From JANNPJ01 sp965200525 (GTDB lineage: Bacteria > Actinomycetota > Actinomycetes > Actinomycetales > Kineosporiaceae): a stretch of 64,000 bases of DNA. Below the pieces are notes generated by a model. It did not search any database. It saw nothing but the letters and a program-made list of their open reading frames with translations, and had not been told where the DNA came from. Position numbers and translations under genes: made by a program. The stretch covers positions 3,162,001 through 3,226,000 of the forward strand of contig OZ241368.1 of the NCBI GenBank assembly GCA_965200525.1, given 5' to 3'. Numbering within the stretch: the first letter of the stretch is position 1; each line of letters begins with the position of its first letter. Below are positions 8,744-17,111 of this stretch, piece by piece.

Positions 8744-10014
8744 CCGTGGCAGGACCTGGCCCCAGGATCACGACCACAGAGGCATCGGTGACTGAAGAAT
8801 CACCACAGCGCTTACGCCGGCTCCTGAGCACGCTGTTCATCGGCAACGCCGCACTGTTTGCTCTCTACATCGGGGCGGGGACTCAACTGCTGCCCACTCA
8901 GGTCGCCCTGATCGACCCCGATCCGGTCCGCAAGGCGTTGAACCTCAGTGTCGTGACCGGTAGCGCCGCGGCCGTCGCAGCCCTGGCCCAACCCGTCTTT
9001 GGGACTCTGTCCGATCGCTCCCGGCGCCGCAATCCTTGGATCCTGTGGGGGAGCGTGGCGTCCTGCACCTGCCTGCTGTTCATCTCTTCCGTGCGTGATG
9101 TGTTGCTGCTCGCGATCATCTGGGCCGTGGTCCTGGCTTTCGCCAACGCCTGCCAAGCGGCGATGACGGCTGTGGTGCCCGACCGGATCCCGGTGGAAAG
9201 ACGCGGGATGGCCAGCGCGGTCATTGGAGCCAGCACGCCGATTGCCGCCGTCGTTGGGGTGGTAATCGCCGCCCATTTCGTCACTGATCTGTTCACCGGA
9301 TACCTGGTTCTCGGGCTCATACTCGCCGCGGCCGGTCTTTTCTTCGTCACTACTACCAAAGAGCAACCGCTCGCCGCGGTCGTCCCGGCCACCTTCGGTC
9401 AACAGTGGCGCTCCATCGTCAGCGCCCTGTCGCACCGCGACTTCCGCAGTGCCTTCCTATCCCGAGCGGCGATGATGTTTTCCTACTACCTCGTCTTCGG
9501 CTACATGCTTTACCTGGTCGAAGGACGGGTGCAGCTGCCCCCCGGCATCACAGCGGAGAAGGCCATCACCCTATTGACTGCGGTGGCGGCAGTCCTGATG
9601 GTGATCGGGAGCTTGCTCGGTGGTCTTCTGTCCGACCGCCTGGGTCGCTACCGCCCGCTCATTTACACCGCCGCGGTGACCATGATCGTGGCCTCGCTGG
9701 CACCGTGCCTGTCGCGCTCATTCGGGGCCATGATCGCCTATGCGGGCCTGACCGGGTTGGGCTTCGGCTGCTTCCTGTCTGTGGACGTCGCCATCGTCAC
9801 CCTCGTCCTGCCCAATCCGGAACACGCCGCACGGGACATGGGCGTACTCAACATTGCCAACGCCGCCCCCCAGACAGCGGCGACTCTCTTCGCAGGACTG
9901 GTCGTCGCGGCATTCGGAGGCGGCGCTTCCGCCTACGGCTACCTGTTCATCATCAGCATGATCTTCGCCGCCCTAGGCGGGATCGCCATCTGGCGTGTCA
10001 GAGCAGTGCCATAA
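8740..10014 (+). CDS. MFS transporter
   Basis: 424 residues with about 12 hydrophobic helices and two MFS signature loops, GTLSDRSRRRNPWI between helices 2 and 3 and GGLLSDRLGRYRP at the equivalent place in the second half. It starts at an ATG overlapping the amidohydrolase stop. The operon context suggests uptake of the aromatic or glycosylated substrate, or export of an intermediate. The family alone does not give the substrate. Confidence 0.88.
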   Translation: MTVAGPGPRITTTEASVTEESPQRLRRLLSTLFIGNAALFALYIGAGTQLLPTQVALIDPDPVRKALNLSVVTGSAAAVAALAQPVFGTLSDRSRRRNPWILWGSVASCTCLLFISSVRDVLLLAIIWAVVLAFANACQAAMTAVVPDRIPVERRGMASAVIGASTPIAAVVGVVIAAHFVTDLFTGYLVLGLILAAAGLFFVTTTKEQPLAAVVPATFGQQWRSIVSALSHRDFRSAFLSRAAMMFSYYLVFGYMLYLVEGRVQLPPGITAEKAITLLTAVAAVLMVIGSLLGGLLSDRLGRYRPLIYTAAVTMIVASLAPCLSRSFGAMIAYAGLTGLGFGCFLSVDVAIVTLVLPNPEHAARDMGVLNIANAAPQTAATLFAGLVVAAFGGGASAYGYLFIISMIFAALGGIAIWRVRAVP

Positions 10015-10049
10015 CCACCGCTCTTCGCGCAGAAATGGAGACTTGCACC

Positions 10050-12272
10050 GTGAAAACACCACACGACGACACCCCCGCAAACGATGGCACCAAAGAAAAG
10101 CCAGTCGTGCCTTACCGCGACCCCTCAGTGCCGATGGCCACCCGCGTCGAAGACCTCCTCGCCCGGATGACGCTCGTCGAGAAGGCGGGCCTCATGTTCC
10201 ATACGATGATTGTCGTCGGCCCGGACGGAGCACTGTCTGACGGCGAGCCAGGACTCGGCATAGACGACACCAAGCACATGATCCACGACCTGCGCATGAA
10301 CCACTTCAACTTGGTCGGCGCCGCCGCCGACATCCGCACGATGGCCCAATGGTATAACCGGCTCCAGGAGGAATCCCAGGCAACCCGGCTCGCCATCCCG
10401 ATCACGCTCTCCACCGATCCGCGGAACCACTTCACCGAGAACCCCCTCGCCTCAGCGTTATCCGGCCCATTCTCCCAGTGGCCCGAGACCTTAGGCCTGG
10501 CAGCCTTACGCTCACCAGAACTGGTGCGACGGTTCGCTGACATCGCCCGCCAGGAGTACATAGCAGTGGGACTGCGCGTTGCGCTCCACCCCCAGATCGA
10601 CCTTGCCACGGAACCGCGTTGGGGACGCATCAGCGCCACCTTCGGCGAGGACGCCGACGTGAGCAGTGTTCTCGCCGCCGCCTACATCCGCGGCTTCCAG
10701 GGCGACACCCTCGGACCCGACTCCGTCTCCACAGTAAGCAAGCATTTCCCTGGCGGCGGCCCGCAGAAAAACGGTGATGACCCGCACTTCGCCTATGGAC
10801 GCGAGCAGGTGTACCCAGGTGACCAGTTCCGCTACCACCTCAAGCCGTTCCAAGCTGCAATCGCCGCCGGCGGGTCCCAGATGATGCCCTACTACGGGGT
10901 ACCCATGGACACCGAGTACGAGGAAGTCGCGTTCGGCTACAACAAGGGCGTCATCACCGGTCTGCTGCGCGAAGAACTCGGATTTCAAGGCATCGTGTGC
11001 ACCGACTGGGCCATCGTCACCGACGGGGTCTTGCTCGGTGAGGACATGCCCGCCCGCGCCTGGGGCGTCGAACACCTCGACGCCCTCTCCCGGGTCGAGA
11101 AGATCATCAACGCCGGCTGCGACCAGGTCGGCGGCGAGGACTGCCCCGAACTCGTTGTGAAGCTCGTGCAGGACGGACGCATCAGTGAAGGACGCATCGA
11201 CCTGTCCGTCCGCCGCATCCTGCGCGAGAAGTTCACGCTCGGCCTGTTCGACAACCCTTTCGTCGACCCGGACCGAGCCGAGGCTATCGTCGGAAACACC
11301 GCCTTCGCCGCCGAAGGCGCGACAGCCCAACGCCGCGCATACACGCTGTTGACCAACACCGACGCGACCCTGCCCCTGAAGCCCGGAATCAGCGTCTACC
11401 TGGAGAACATCGACCCGACAATCGCCAGCCGTTACGCCTCCGTCGTCACCGACCCGGCCCTGGCCAGTGTCGCGCTCGTGCGGCTCAAGGCGCCTTTCGA
11501 AGAGCGAGACGACTTCTTTGAGTCCCTCTTCCACAGCGGATCATTGGAGTACTCCGAACAGGAGCAGACCCGCCAGTCGGACCTGTACCGCAGTGTGCCG
11601 ACGGTGGTCGACATCTACCTGGAACGACCGGCCGTGATCCCCAAGGTCGCCGCCGAGGCCGCCGCGCTCCTGGGCAGCTACGGCAGTAGTGACGAAGCGT
11701 TCCTCGACGTCGTATTCGGCTACGCCGAACCCGAGGGCGTGCTCCCTTTCGACCTCCCTTCCTCCATGGCAGCCGTAATCGCCGCCCGTGAAGACGTCCC
11801 CTTCGACACCGCCGATCCGCTCTTCTCTTTCGGGCACGGCCTGCGCTACGCACCGCGACCTGCCCATGCCGTCCCCGTTCACCATTCGATCCGCTCCGAG
11901 CAGGCCCGCGAGGTGTCACAGTCCACGCCGTCGACCCCCCTCATCGATGCCCCCAAAGCCCACCCCCCTGCGGACCTCGAGGGCATCTGGCAGCTGACGG
12001 TCCAGACCCCGCGCGGAGAGCAGCAGGCCACGCTTCTGCTCATAAAGGACGCCGACCGGCTCACCGGGCGCCTCAACGACACCGAGATCACCGACGGTAG
12101 GTACGAAGACAACAACATCAGTTTCAGGGCTGAGCTGACCTCCCCGTTCAAACTCAGGATCTCATGCAAGGCCGTAATCACCGGCGATGAGCTGATCGGC
12201 ACCGCCACAGCGTCAATGATCCCAGCTCCGATCTCTCTGAACGGCATTCGAGACACAGAGCGCCTGACCTGA
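10050..12272 (+). CDS. Glycoside hydrolase family 3 enzyme with extra C-terminal domain
   Basis: 740 residues from the GTG at 10050, which has a GGAG site nine bases upstream; an ATG at 10035 is the alternative. The GH3 catalytic domain shows LLARMTLVEKAGLM, the KHFPGGGPQKNGDDPH loop near residue 231, and GIVCTDWAIVTDG near residue 318, whose aspartate is the expected nucleophile. The second GH3 domain follows, with LPFDLPSS and FSFGHGLRY. No signal peptide is seen, so it should act in the cytoplasm after uptake. After about residue 635 comes an extra module (GIWQLTVQTPRGEQ, LTGRLNDTEITDG, ISFRAELTS) that resembles lipocalin-like or ligand-binding beta domains. It probably removes sugar from a glycosylated aromatic substrate. 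Confidence 0.87.
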   Translation: MKTPHDDTPANDGTKEKPVVPYRDPSVPMATRVEDLLARMTLVEKAGLMFHTMIVVGPDGALSDGEPGLGIDDTKHMIHDLRMNHFNLVGAAADIRTMAQWYNRLQEESQATRLAIPITLSTDPRNHFTENPLASALSGPFSQWPETLGLAALRSPELVRRFADIARQEYIAVGLRVALHPQIDLATEPRWGRISATFGEDADVSSVLAAAYIRGFQGDTLGPDSVSTVSKHFPGGGPQKNGDDPHFAYGREQVYPGDQFRYHLKPFQAAIAAGGSQMMPYYGVPMDTEYEEVAFGYNKGVITGLLREELGFQGIVCTDWAIVTDGVLLGEDMPARAWGVEHLDALSRVEKIINAGCDQVGGEDCPELVVKLVQDGRISEGRIDLSVRRILREKFTLGLFDNPFVDPDRAEAIVGNTAFAAEGATAQRRAYTLLTNTDATLPLKPGISVYLENIDPTIASRYASVVTDPALASVALVRLKAPFEERDDFFESLFHSGSLEYSEQEQTRQSDLYRSVPTVVDIYLERPAVIPKVAAEAAALLGSYGSSDEAFLDVVFGYAEPEGVLPFDLPSSMAAVIAAREDVPFDTADPLFSFGHGLRYAPRPAHAVPVHHSIRSEQAREVSQSTPSTPLIDAPKAHPPADLEGIWQLTVQTPRGEQQATLLLIKDADRLTGRLNDTEITDGRYEDNNISFRAELTSPFKLRISCKAVITGDELIGTATASMIPAPISLNGIRDTERLT

Positions 12273-12367
12273 GTTACCTCCGCCAAGCAATGTCGGCGCG
12301 AAGCGCGCTACCGAGCTCAGAAACCCCGGGCCTTGACCCCGGATGTTGGACACGGGGGGTGTGTTTT

Positions 12368-13267
12368 TCAGGCTGCCAGGTCGAGGGTAGCTGCTGTTAG
12401 CGTGGTTTCGTAGTTGTTCGGGGTCAGGTAGCCGCAGAACGAGTGTCGGCGGCGTGTGTTGTATCGGGTGTTGTAGCGGAAGGTGTCGCGTCGGCAGGTG
12501 GCCTGATCGGGCCAGAGCGCCTCGCCCTGGAGGAGCTCGCGTTTGAAGGTTGCGTTGAATGACTCGGCCAGGGAGTTGTCCGCGCTGGTGCCGACCGCCC
12601 CCATCGACTGGTGGATACCCAGCTTCTTGCAGTGCTTGACGAAGTCCTTGGAGGTGTACTGCGACCCGTGGTCGCTGTGGAAGATCGAATCCTTGAGAGT
12701 TCCTCGTACTCTGAGGGTTTCGTCGATCGCGTCGATGATGAGGCTGGTGCGCATGTGGTCGGCGACGGCCCAGCCGACCAGTCGCCGGGAGGCGCAGTCG
12801 ATCACGGTGGCCAGGTAGAGGTTGGACCCGTCCGCGATCGGCAGGTAGGTGATGTCACCGACGTAGACCTGGTTGATCGCGGGAGCGGTGAAGTTGCGTT
12901 TGACCAGGTCAGGGAACTTTTGGTCCGAGGGTTCGGGCACGGTGGTACGCACCCGCCGCCGCAGCCGGAACCCGGCGATGTCGTGCTCACGCATGACGCG
13001 GGCCACCCGCTTATGATTTACCCGCGCCGATGCTGGGACCCCGTCGTTGAGTTCGGCGGTGATCCGCGGGGCGCCCTGGGTGCGATCCGTATGGTGAACA
13101 GCGCGGATCTGCCCGGCCAGCACCGCATCAGCAGCCGTCCTCGCGGCCCTGGCCGGCGCCGCGGACTGCCAGGCGTAGAACGAGGAACGCGCGACCTCAA
13201 CAACCTCACACAGCCGTTTCACCTCGAAGGTGTCCTGGTGGTCGGCGACGAACTGGAAACGGCTCAC
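12368..13267 (-). CDS. IS3-family transposase orfB (DDE integrase)
   Basis: 299 residues. The N-terminal HTH_21 region (VARSSFYAWQ) leads to VNHKRVARVMREHDIAGF and then the rve catalytic core. Acidic residues are in VGDITYLPIADG, FHSDHGSQYTS and DNSLAESFNATFKREL, giving the D, D, E triad. The gene is complete and overlaps orfA by four bases. It would normally be made as an OrfAB fusion by frameshifting or by coupled translation. Confidence 0.92.
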   Translation of the reverse strand: MSRFQFVADHQDTFEVKRLCEVVEVARSSFYAWQSAAPARAARTAADAVLAGQIRAVHHTDRTQGAPRITAELNDGVPASARVNHKRVARVMREHDIAGFRLRRRVRTTVPEPSDQKFPDLVKRNFTAPAINQVYVGDITYLPIADGSNLYLATVIDCASRRLVGWAVADHMRTSLIIDAIDETLRVRGTLKDSIFHSDHGSQYTSKDFVKHCKKLGIHQSMGAVGTSADNSLAESFNATFKRELLQGEALWPDQATCRRDTFRYNTRYNTRRRHSFCGYLTPNNYETTLTAATLDLAA

Positions 13268-13710
13268 CAGTTCGTCTCGCCGGCGAAATATTTGGCCGCC
13301 TGGCGAAGGATGTCCCGTTCGGTCTCGAGCTTGCGTTGCTCAGCATCCTGGCGGGCCCGGTCGGCCTCCAGCGCCGCGACCTGCGCTTCCAAGGCCGCGA
13401 TCCGGGCGTCAGCACCGCCGCCACCGCTCCCACGAGCCCGGCCGGTCCCCAGCGAGCCGACCGCCGTAGCTGCCGCCTCGCCCACCGGCCCCGCCGCAGC
13501 GGCTGGGCCACCACTGCCGAGCTCACGCACCCAGTTCGCCAGTGCACCCCGGGATATCCCCAGGTCAGCAGCGATCCCCTTGAACGTGGCCCCGGGCGTG
13601 GACTCGTACAACGCCACCGCCTGATGACGGAAATCCTGCGAATACGTCTTGCGGGCCATGAGACAGATCATCTCGCTTCCTCCAGCACGTGCTGGAATCA
13701 GCGTGTCCAT
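13264..13710 (-). CDS. IS3-family transposase orfA
   Basis: 148 residues with an N-terminal helix-turn-helix (RKTYSQDFRHQAVALYES, FKGIAADLGISRGALANWVRE) followed by a Gly/Ala-rich segment and a coiled coil (IAALEAQVAALEADRARQDAEQ) ending in LRQAAKYFAGE, as usual for orfA. It reaches into the right inverted repeat. An ATG at 13660 (MARKTYSQDF) is the more usual start. Confidence 0.9.
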   Translation of the reverse strand: MDTLIPARAGGSEMICLMARKTYSQDFRHQAVALYESTPGATFKGIAADLGISRGALANWVRELGSGGPAAAAGPVGEAAATAVGSLGTGRARGSGGGGADARIAALEAQVAALEADRARQDAEQRKLETERDILRQAAKYFAGETNW

Positions 13711-13803
13711 GATCCGGGGTCAAGGCCCCCCAGCCCCTGGCCTGAACACAGCAGGCTGGCCTGGGGTTGACCCGCTTCGCCGGACAGGGTGATGTTATCT
13801 CCC

Positions 13804-14252
13804 AGGACATCGGTGACGGTTCTGCATCAGGACATCGGTGACGGTTCAGGCGGTCTTGGGGGTGACACTTCGGCCCCCGAGCTCGGGCAGTGGCTGTCAG
13901 TGAACCCATCGATCCTCGTGTCTGTATCGCGATCTCGCAGCGGCCTGAAGACGCCCCGCGTGGGGCGGTCTCGACGTTCTGTGCCGAACACGGCATCTCC
14001 CGGAGGTTGAGGCAGGCCACGCCTTCTAGCACGTCCTCGTCGTCAGCCACGGCCCCCGGACCGGCGCGAAGATCACCATCACCGACCTGCACGTCGAGAT
14101 CCTCGCCGAACGCAGCCGGCCTGCCCCCGGCATCCGATACGTCGGCAACGGCCGACCCCCAGGAACCCGCCCGAAGAACCCCGCCAACGTCACCGAAGTC
14201 CTGAGACATCAACCGTCACCCATGTCGTGACACGGAACTGTCACCCATGTCC
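13804..14252. mobile_element. Internally deleted IS481-like element
   Basis: Left end: the 18-mer AGGACATCGGTGACGGTT occurs twice in tandem (13804-13821, 13829-13846). Right end: two reverse-complement copies (14211-14226 and about 14236-14252). Between them, the frame starting near 13890 encodes an IS481-type N-terminus (PIDPRVCIAISQRPEDA, FCAEHGISRR) and then jumps to a C-terminal piece (TGAKITITDLHVEILAERSRP). The catalytic core is missing. This is a non-autonomous miniature of about 450 bp. Confidence 0.7.
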
Positions 14253-14342
14253 CGAGACATCGCAGCCGGACAGGATGATGTTGCCCTGGTTTTCCGGACT
14301 CGGTTGTTGACGGGATCTGCTGCCCGTGATCAAAGAGCAGTC

Positions 14343-14640
14343 ATGCCGAAGCTGTATCCGCCTGAGTTTCCTGGCCGTGCCCTGGAGCTTTGGCTTCGGG
14401 TCGCGCGACCGTGGATGTCGCGGCGTAGTTGAGGATCGCCGAGTCCTGCCTGTGTCGGTGGAAGGCTCAGGACCTCGTCGCGAGGGGCCTGAAGGACGGC
14501 TAGCCGGCCGTGGAGTCCGCCGCGCTGGGGGCGGCGCACAAATGGATCGCGCAGTTGGAGCAAGAGGTGCTGATCTTGGCCAAGGCGGCCGCCGCGGTGG
14601 ATGAGGTGGTGCTCTCAAAACGTCGGTTTGAGCCGTTGCC
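14343..14640 (+). pseudogene. Decayed IS3-type orfA
   Basis: Starts as MPKLYPPEFPGRALELWLR, the opening of many actinobacterial IS3 orfA proteins, then loses frame at 14430. In another frame, VESAALGAAHKWIAQLEQEVLILAKAAAAV corresponds to the ARRRIRQLEQE coiled coil of the same family. No orfB follows; the sequence passes into a dnaE2 remnant near 14685. Confidence 0.55.
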
Positions 14641-14689
14641 GCTCGAGGCTGAAGGAGTCCAGGTGCGCGGGCCCGGCTGGTCATGGGGG

Positions 14690-14873
14690 TGTCCCGGTCG
14701 GGCCTGTCGTGGGGGAGAGGAGGTGGGCGTGCTTACCGATCAAGGCGGTGGCGTTCACGGGATGGCCGCGTTCACCGCGTAGGTGCGTGGCGGTCACCAG
14801 TCGGCACAACCGCGCCCACCCGCTGCCGGCCTCCAAGCCGGCAGCAAGATTTTCGCCCAGGGCCAGACGGTGA
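14690..14873 (-). pseudogene. dnaE2-like polymerase fragment, downstream half
   Basis: The minus-strand frame reads GSGWARLCRLVTATHLRGERGHPV and LIGKHAHLLSPTTGP. This matches the stretch that follows the PHP N-terminus in actinobacterial DnaE2-like C-family polymerases (GWAALCRLV...). It continues the fragment at 16303-16631 across the IS256 insertion, but in a shifted frame, so there is at least one frameshift as well. It ends at the junction with the IS3 orfA remnant; the rest of the polymerase (normally about 1000 residues) is absent. Confidence 0.65.
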
Positions 14874-16302
14874 GGTCAAGTCCCTGGAAGTGGTGTAGCG
14901 CTGCGTGATCTGTGAAGGGGTAGGGGTTAGGCGCTGAGGGCGGGCATGGCGTCGGCTCCCATCTGGGGTTCGATGTCGGGGTTGGTGAGGGTGAGCCGGG
15001 AGCGGGCTAGGACGTCGAGGCCGAGGTAGCGGCGCCCTTCGGCCCATTCGTCGGTCTGTTCGGCCAGGACGGCGCCGACGAGGCGGATGATGGCGTCGCG
15101 GTTGGGGAAGATGCCGACGGCGTCTGTGCGGCGGCGGATCTCGCGGTTGAGGCGTTCGGCGGGGTTGTTGGACCAGATCTGGGTCCAGACGTCCTTGGGG
15201 AACGTGGTGAATGCCAGGATGTCCTCCCGGGCAGCGGTGAGGTGCTCGGCGACCGCGGGCAGTTTGCTGCTGACGTACTCGATCAGCCGGTCGAACTGGG
15301 CGTGCACGGCAGGGGCGTCGGGCTGGTCGTAGACGCTGTGCAGCATCGCCTTGACCGCCGGCCACATGCTCTTTGGGCAGATGCCCATCAGGTTTGCCGA
15401 GTAGTGGGTGCGGCAGCGCTGCCAGACCGCGCCGGGCAGATTCGCCGCGATAGCCTCGACCAGCCCGACATGGGCGTCGGAGGTGACCAGCCGGACGCCA
15501 CCGAGGCCGCGAGCGACCAGGTCGGCGAAGAACTCGTTCCAGGCCGCCTTGGTCTCGCTCGTGGCCACTCGCAGACCCAGGACCTCCCGATGCCCGTCAC
15601 CGTTCACCCCGGTCGCCAGCAGCACGACGGCGTTGATCACCCGCCCGCCCTCGCGGACCTTCATCGTCAGGGCGTCGGCCGCCACGAACGTGAACGGCCC
15701 AGCCAGGCCCAGGGGCCGGTGGCGGAACTCGGCCACGGCCTGGTCCAGGTCAGCGGCCATCCGGGAGACCTGCGACTTCGAGAGCGCATCGATGCCCAGG
15801 GTCTTGACCAGCTTGTCCATCCGCCGGGTCGACACCCCGGCCAGGTAACAGTCGGCCACGACCGTGATCAGCGCGGCCTCAGCCCGCTTGCGGCGCTCCA
15901 GCAGCCACTCCGGGAAGTACGTGCCCTTGCGTAGTTTCGGGATCGCCACGTCGATCGTCCCGACCCGGGTGTCGAGGTCGCGGTGGCGGTAGCCGTTGCG
16001 CTGAGCCGTGCGCGCGGGCGTGGCGTGGCCCCACTCGGCGCCGACCACCGCGTCGGCATCAGCCGAGAGCAGGGCGTTGATGATCGACTGAAGCAGGGAA
16101 CGCATCAGATCGGGGGAAGCCTCGGACAGGGCTTCGCCCAGCAGGCCGGCAGGGTCGACAATGTGCGGTGCGGTCATCGTGATGGTCCTCGAGGATTCTG
16201 TGGAAGGTTGACTCGAAGATCTCGCGGTGGCCGCGCCTGCGTCCACGACCATGTCGTCGACGATCCCGGCGACCGCGCTACACCACTATCGGGGACTCAA
16301 CC
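14874..16302. mobile_element. IS256-family element with 8-bp target duplication
   Basis: 1429 bp. Terminal inverted repeats of 28 bp (14874-14901 and 16275-16302) match at 23 positions and share AGTGGTGTAGCGC. The octamer GACGGTGA flanks the element on both sides (14866-14873 and 16303-16310), which is the expected target duplication length for IS256. It carries one complete transposase gene and interrupts a dnaE2-like gene. Confidence 0.88.
14927..16177 (-). CDS. IS256-family (Mutator) transposase
   Basis: About 416 residues from the ATG at 16177, preceded by a GAGGACC ribosome site. IINALLSADADAVVGAEWG and RNGYRHRDLDTRVGTIDVAIPKLRKGTYFPEWLLERRKR are family hallmarks. The catalytic region is FTFVAADALTMKVREGG, then RLVTSDAHVGL, then WQRCRTHYSANLM, and finally IWSNNPAERLNREIRRRTDAVGIFPN with the conserved glutamate. 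It appears complete and may be active. Confidence 0.93.
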   Translation of the reverse strand: MTAPHIVDPAGLLGEALSEASPDLMRSLLQSIINALLSADADAVVGAEWGHATPARTAQRNGYRHRDLDTRVGTIDVAIPKLRKGTYFPEWLLERRKRAEAALITVVADCYLAGVSTRRMDKLVKTLGIDALSKSQVSRMAADLDQAVAEFRHRPLGLAGPFTFVAADALTMKVREGGRVINAVVLLATGVNGDGHREVLGLRVATSETKAAWNEFFADLVARGLGGVRLVTSDAHVGLVEAIAANLPGAVWQRCRTHYSANLMGICPKSMWPAVKAMLHSVYDQPDAPAVHAQFDRLIEYVSSKLPAVAEHLTAAREDILAFTTFPKDVWTQIWSNNPAERLNREIRRRTDAVGIFPNRDAIIRLVGAVLAEQTDEWAEGRRYLGLDVLARSRLTLTNPDIEPQMGADAMPALSA

Positions 16303-16631
16303 GACGGTGACCTACGGATGGCGTGGATCCACGCTGGCCCCACCCCGAACCGGAGCCCGATCACTGGGTGCGGTGGGACCGCCCAGTCTGGCAGCCGGGC
16401 ACTCAGCCCGGTCGCCTCGACCGCTAAGTCAACGCCCAGAATCGGGCTGATCCCCGCGCCGGTGCAGGCCTGCGCGAACTTCACCGCCCCGTACAGCCCA
16501 TCCCGGTCAGTCAACGCCAGCGACGTCATGCCCTGCTCGGCCGCCAGGGCGACGAGGCGCGCCGGGCTGGACGCCCCGTACCGCAGGGAGTACCCGGACG
16601 CGACGGGCAGATGCGTGAACGGCCTGGTCAC
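16303..16631 (-). pseudogene. dnaE2-like polymerase N-terminus (PHP domain), disrupted
   Basis: From a GTG at 16631 (GAGGG site 7 bases upstream) the frame reads THLPVASGYSLRYGASSPARLV, GMTSLALTDRDGLYGAVKFAQAC and GISPILGVDLAVEA. This is the PHP domain at the front of actinobacterial DnaE2/ImuC-like C-family DNA polymerases, which carry out mutagenic translesion synthesis. The normal HLHVAS motif is HLPVAS here, so a metal-binding histidine is already lost. After HAIRRSPS the frame runs into IS256. A LexA-box-like palindrome lies upstream. No imuA/imuB partner is visible. Confidence 0.7.
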
Positions 16632-17111
16632 GAGCGACCCTCAGCGGCCAGACGCACCGGGAGAGCGGGCTGGCAAGGGCGTGCAGCAGTGAGGCGGGGG
16701 AGGGCGAGCATGATCACTCCTGAAACCGTGACGGCTCGACCCCGACCCGACCCACCGTAACTGCGGTCGAACAACGTTCGAGACGGCGAACGGGTGAACC
16801 TTGCTACCCGAGCACTCCATTGACGACGCGACGGAGCACGCCGGCCTCGGCCGTTGAAGTCGTCCAGACGGTCGGGAGGGTTCAGGGCGGGTGCGGGGCG
16901 GCCGATGGGTGTCGTGTCCGCCGCGCGGTCCCAATGCGACCGTGAGTCGCCCCGACCCCGCTAGTGTCGGTGCGGGCCGCGCGGCGTGGCTACGGGCCGG
17001 GTGCACGGACGCGCCCGGCCCGCCTGCTTGCCCGTGGGATTGGCTGAGGAAACATGGTCGTCACAGCTGCGGGTGATGTGTGGCGGCCGGCGACATAACT
17101 CCCCTTGGCCT
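16632..17111. other. Region without a convincing gene upstream of dnaE2 fragment
   Basis: About 480 bases. Apart from the LexA-box-like site at 16767-16781 I see only arginine/proline-rich frames with no family features on either strand. Confidence 0.5.
16767..16781. promoter_or_regulatory. Degenerate LexA (SOS) box
   Basis: TCGAACAACGTTCGA is a perfect palindromic pair of TCGAAC/GTTCGA half-sites. The actinobacterial SOS box is TCGAAC-N4-GTTCGA; here the spacer is three bases, as if one were lost. It lies 136 bases before the dnaE2-like start, the place where LexA regulates dnaE2 in related bacteria. Confidence 0.5.

Larger units (their letters stand above)
12328..13728. mobile_element. IS3-family insertion sequence, both ends present
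   Basis: An element of about 1.4 kb bounded by near-perfect inverted repeats of about 26 bp (12328-12353 and 13703-13728, 24 matches), each containing CCTTGACCCCGGAT. It encodes the usual orfA/orfB pair on the minus strand. Flanking CCC on both sides may be a 3-bp target duplication, but the site is C-rich so this is weak. It sits just after the GH3 gene and separates the catabolic operon from the decayed region. Confidence 0.85.

Noticed and set aside
9405..10049. Upstream extension of the GH3 frame
   Set aside because: It overlaps the MFS gene in another frame, is arginine/proline-rich and lacks GH3 homology; the GTG at 10050 has a good ribosome site.
12328..13728. CRISPR or phage origin for the repeats at 12.3-14.3 kb
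   Set aside because: The repeats are terminal inverted repeats of IS elements; no spacer-repeat regularity is present anywhere in the window.
14772..15365. Minus-strand 197-codon frame inside the IS256 transposase
   Set aside because: Shadow of the transposase gene in another frame, rich in Pro/Arg.
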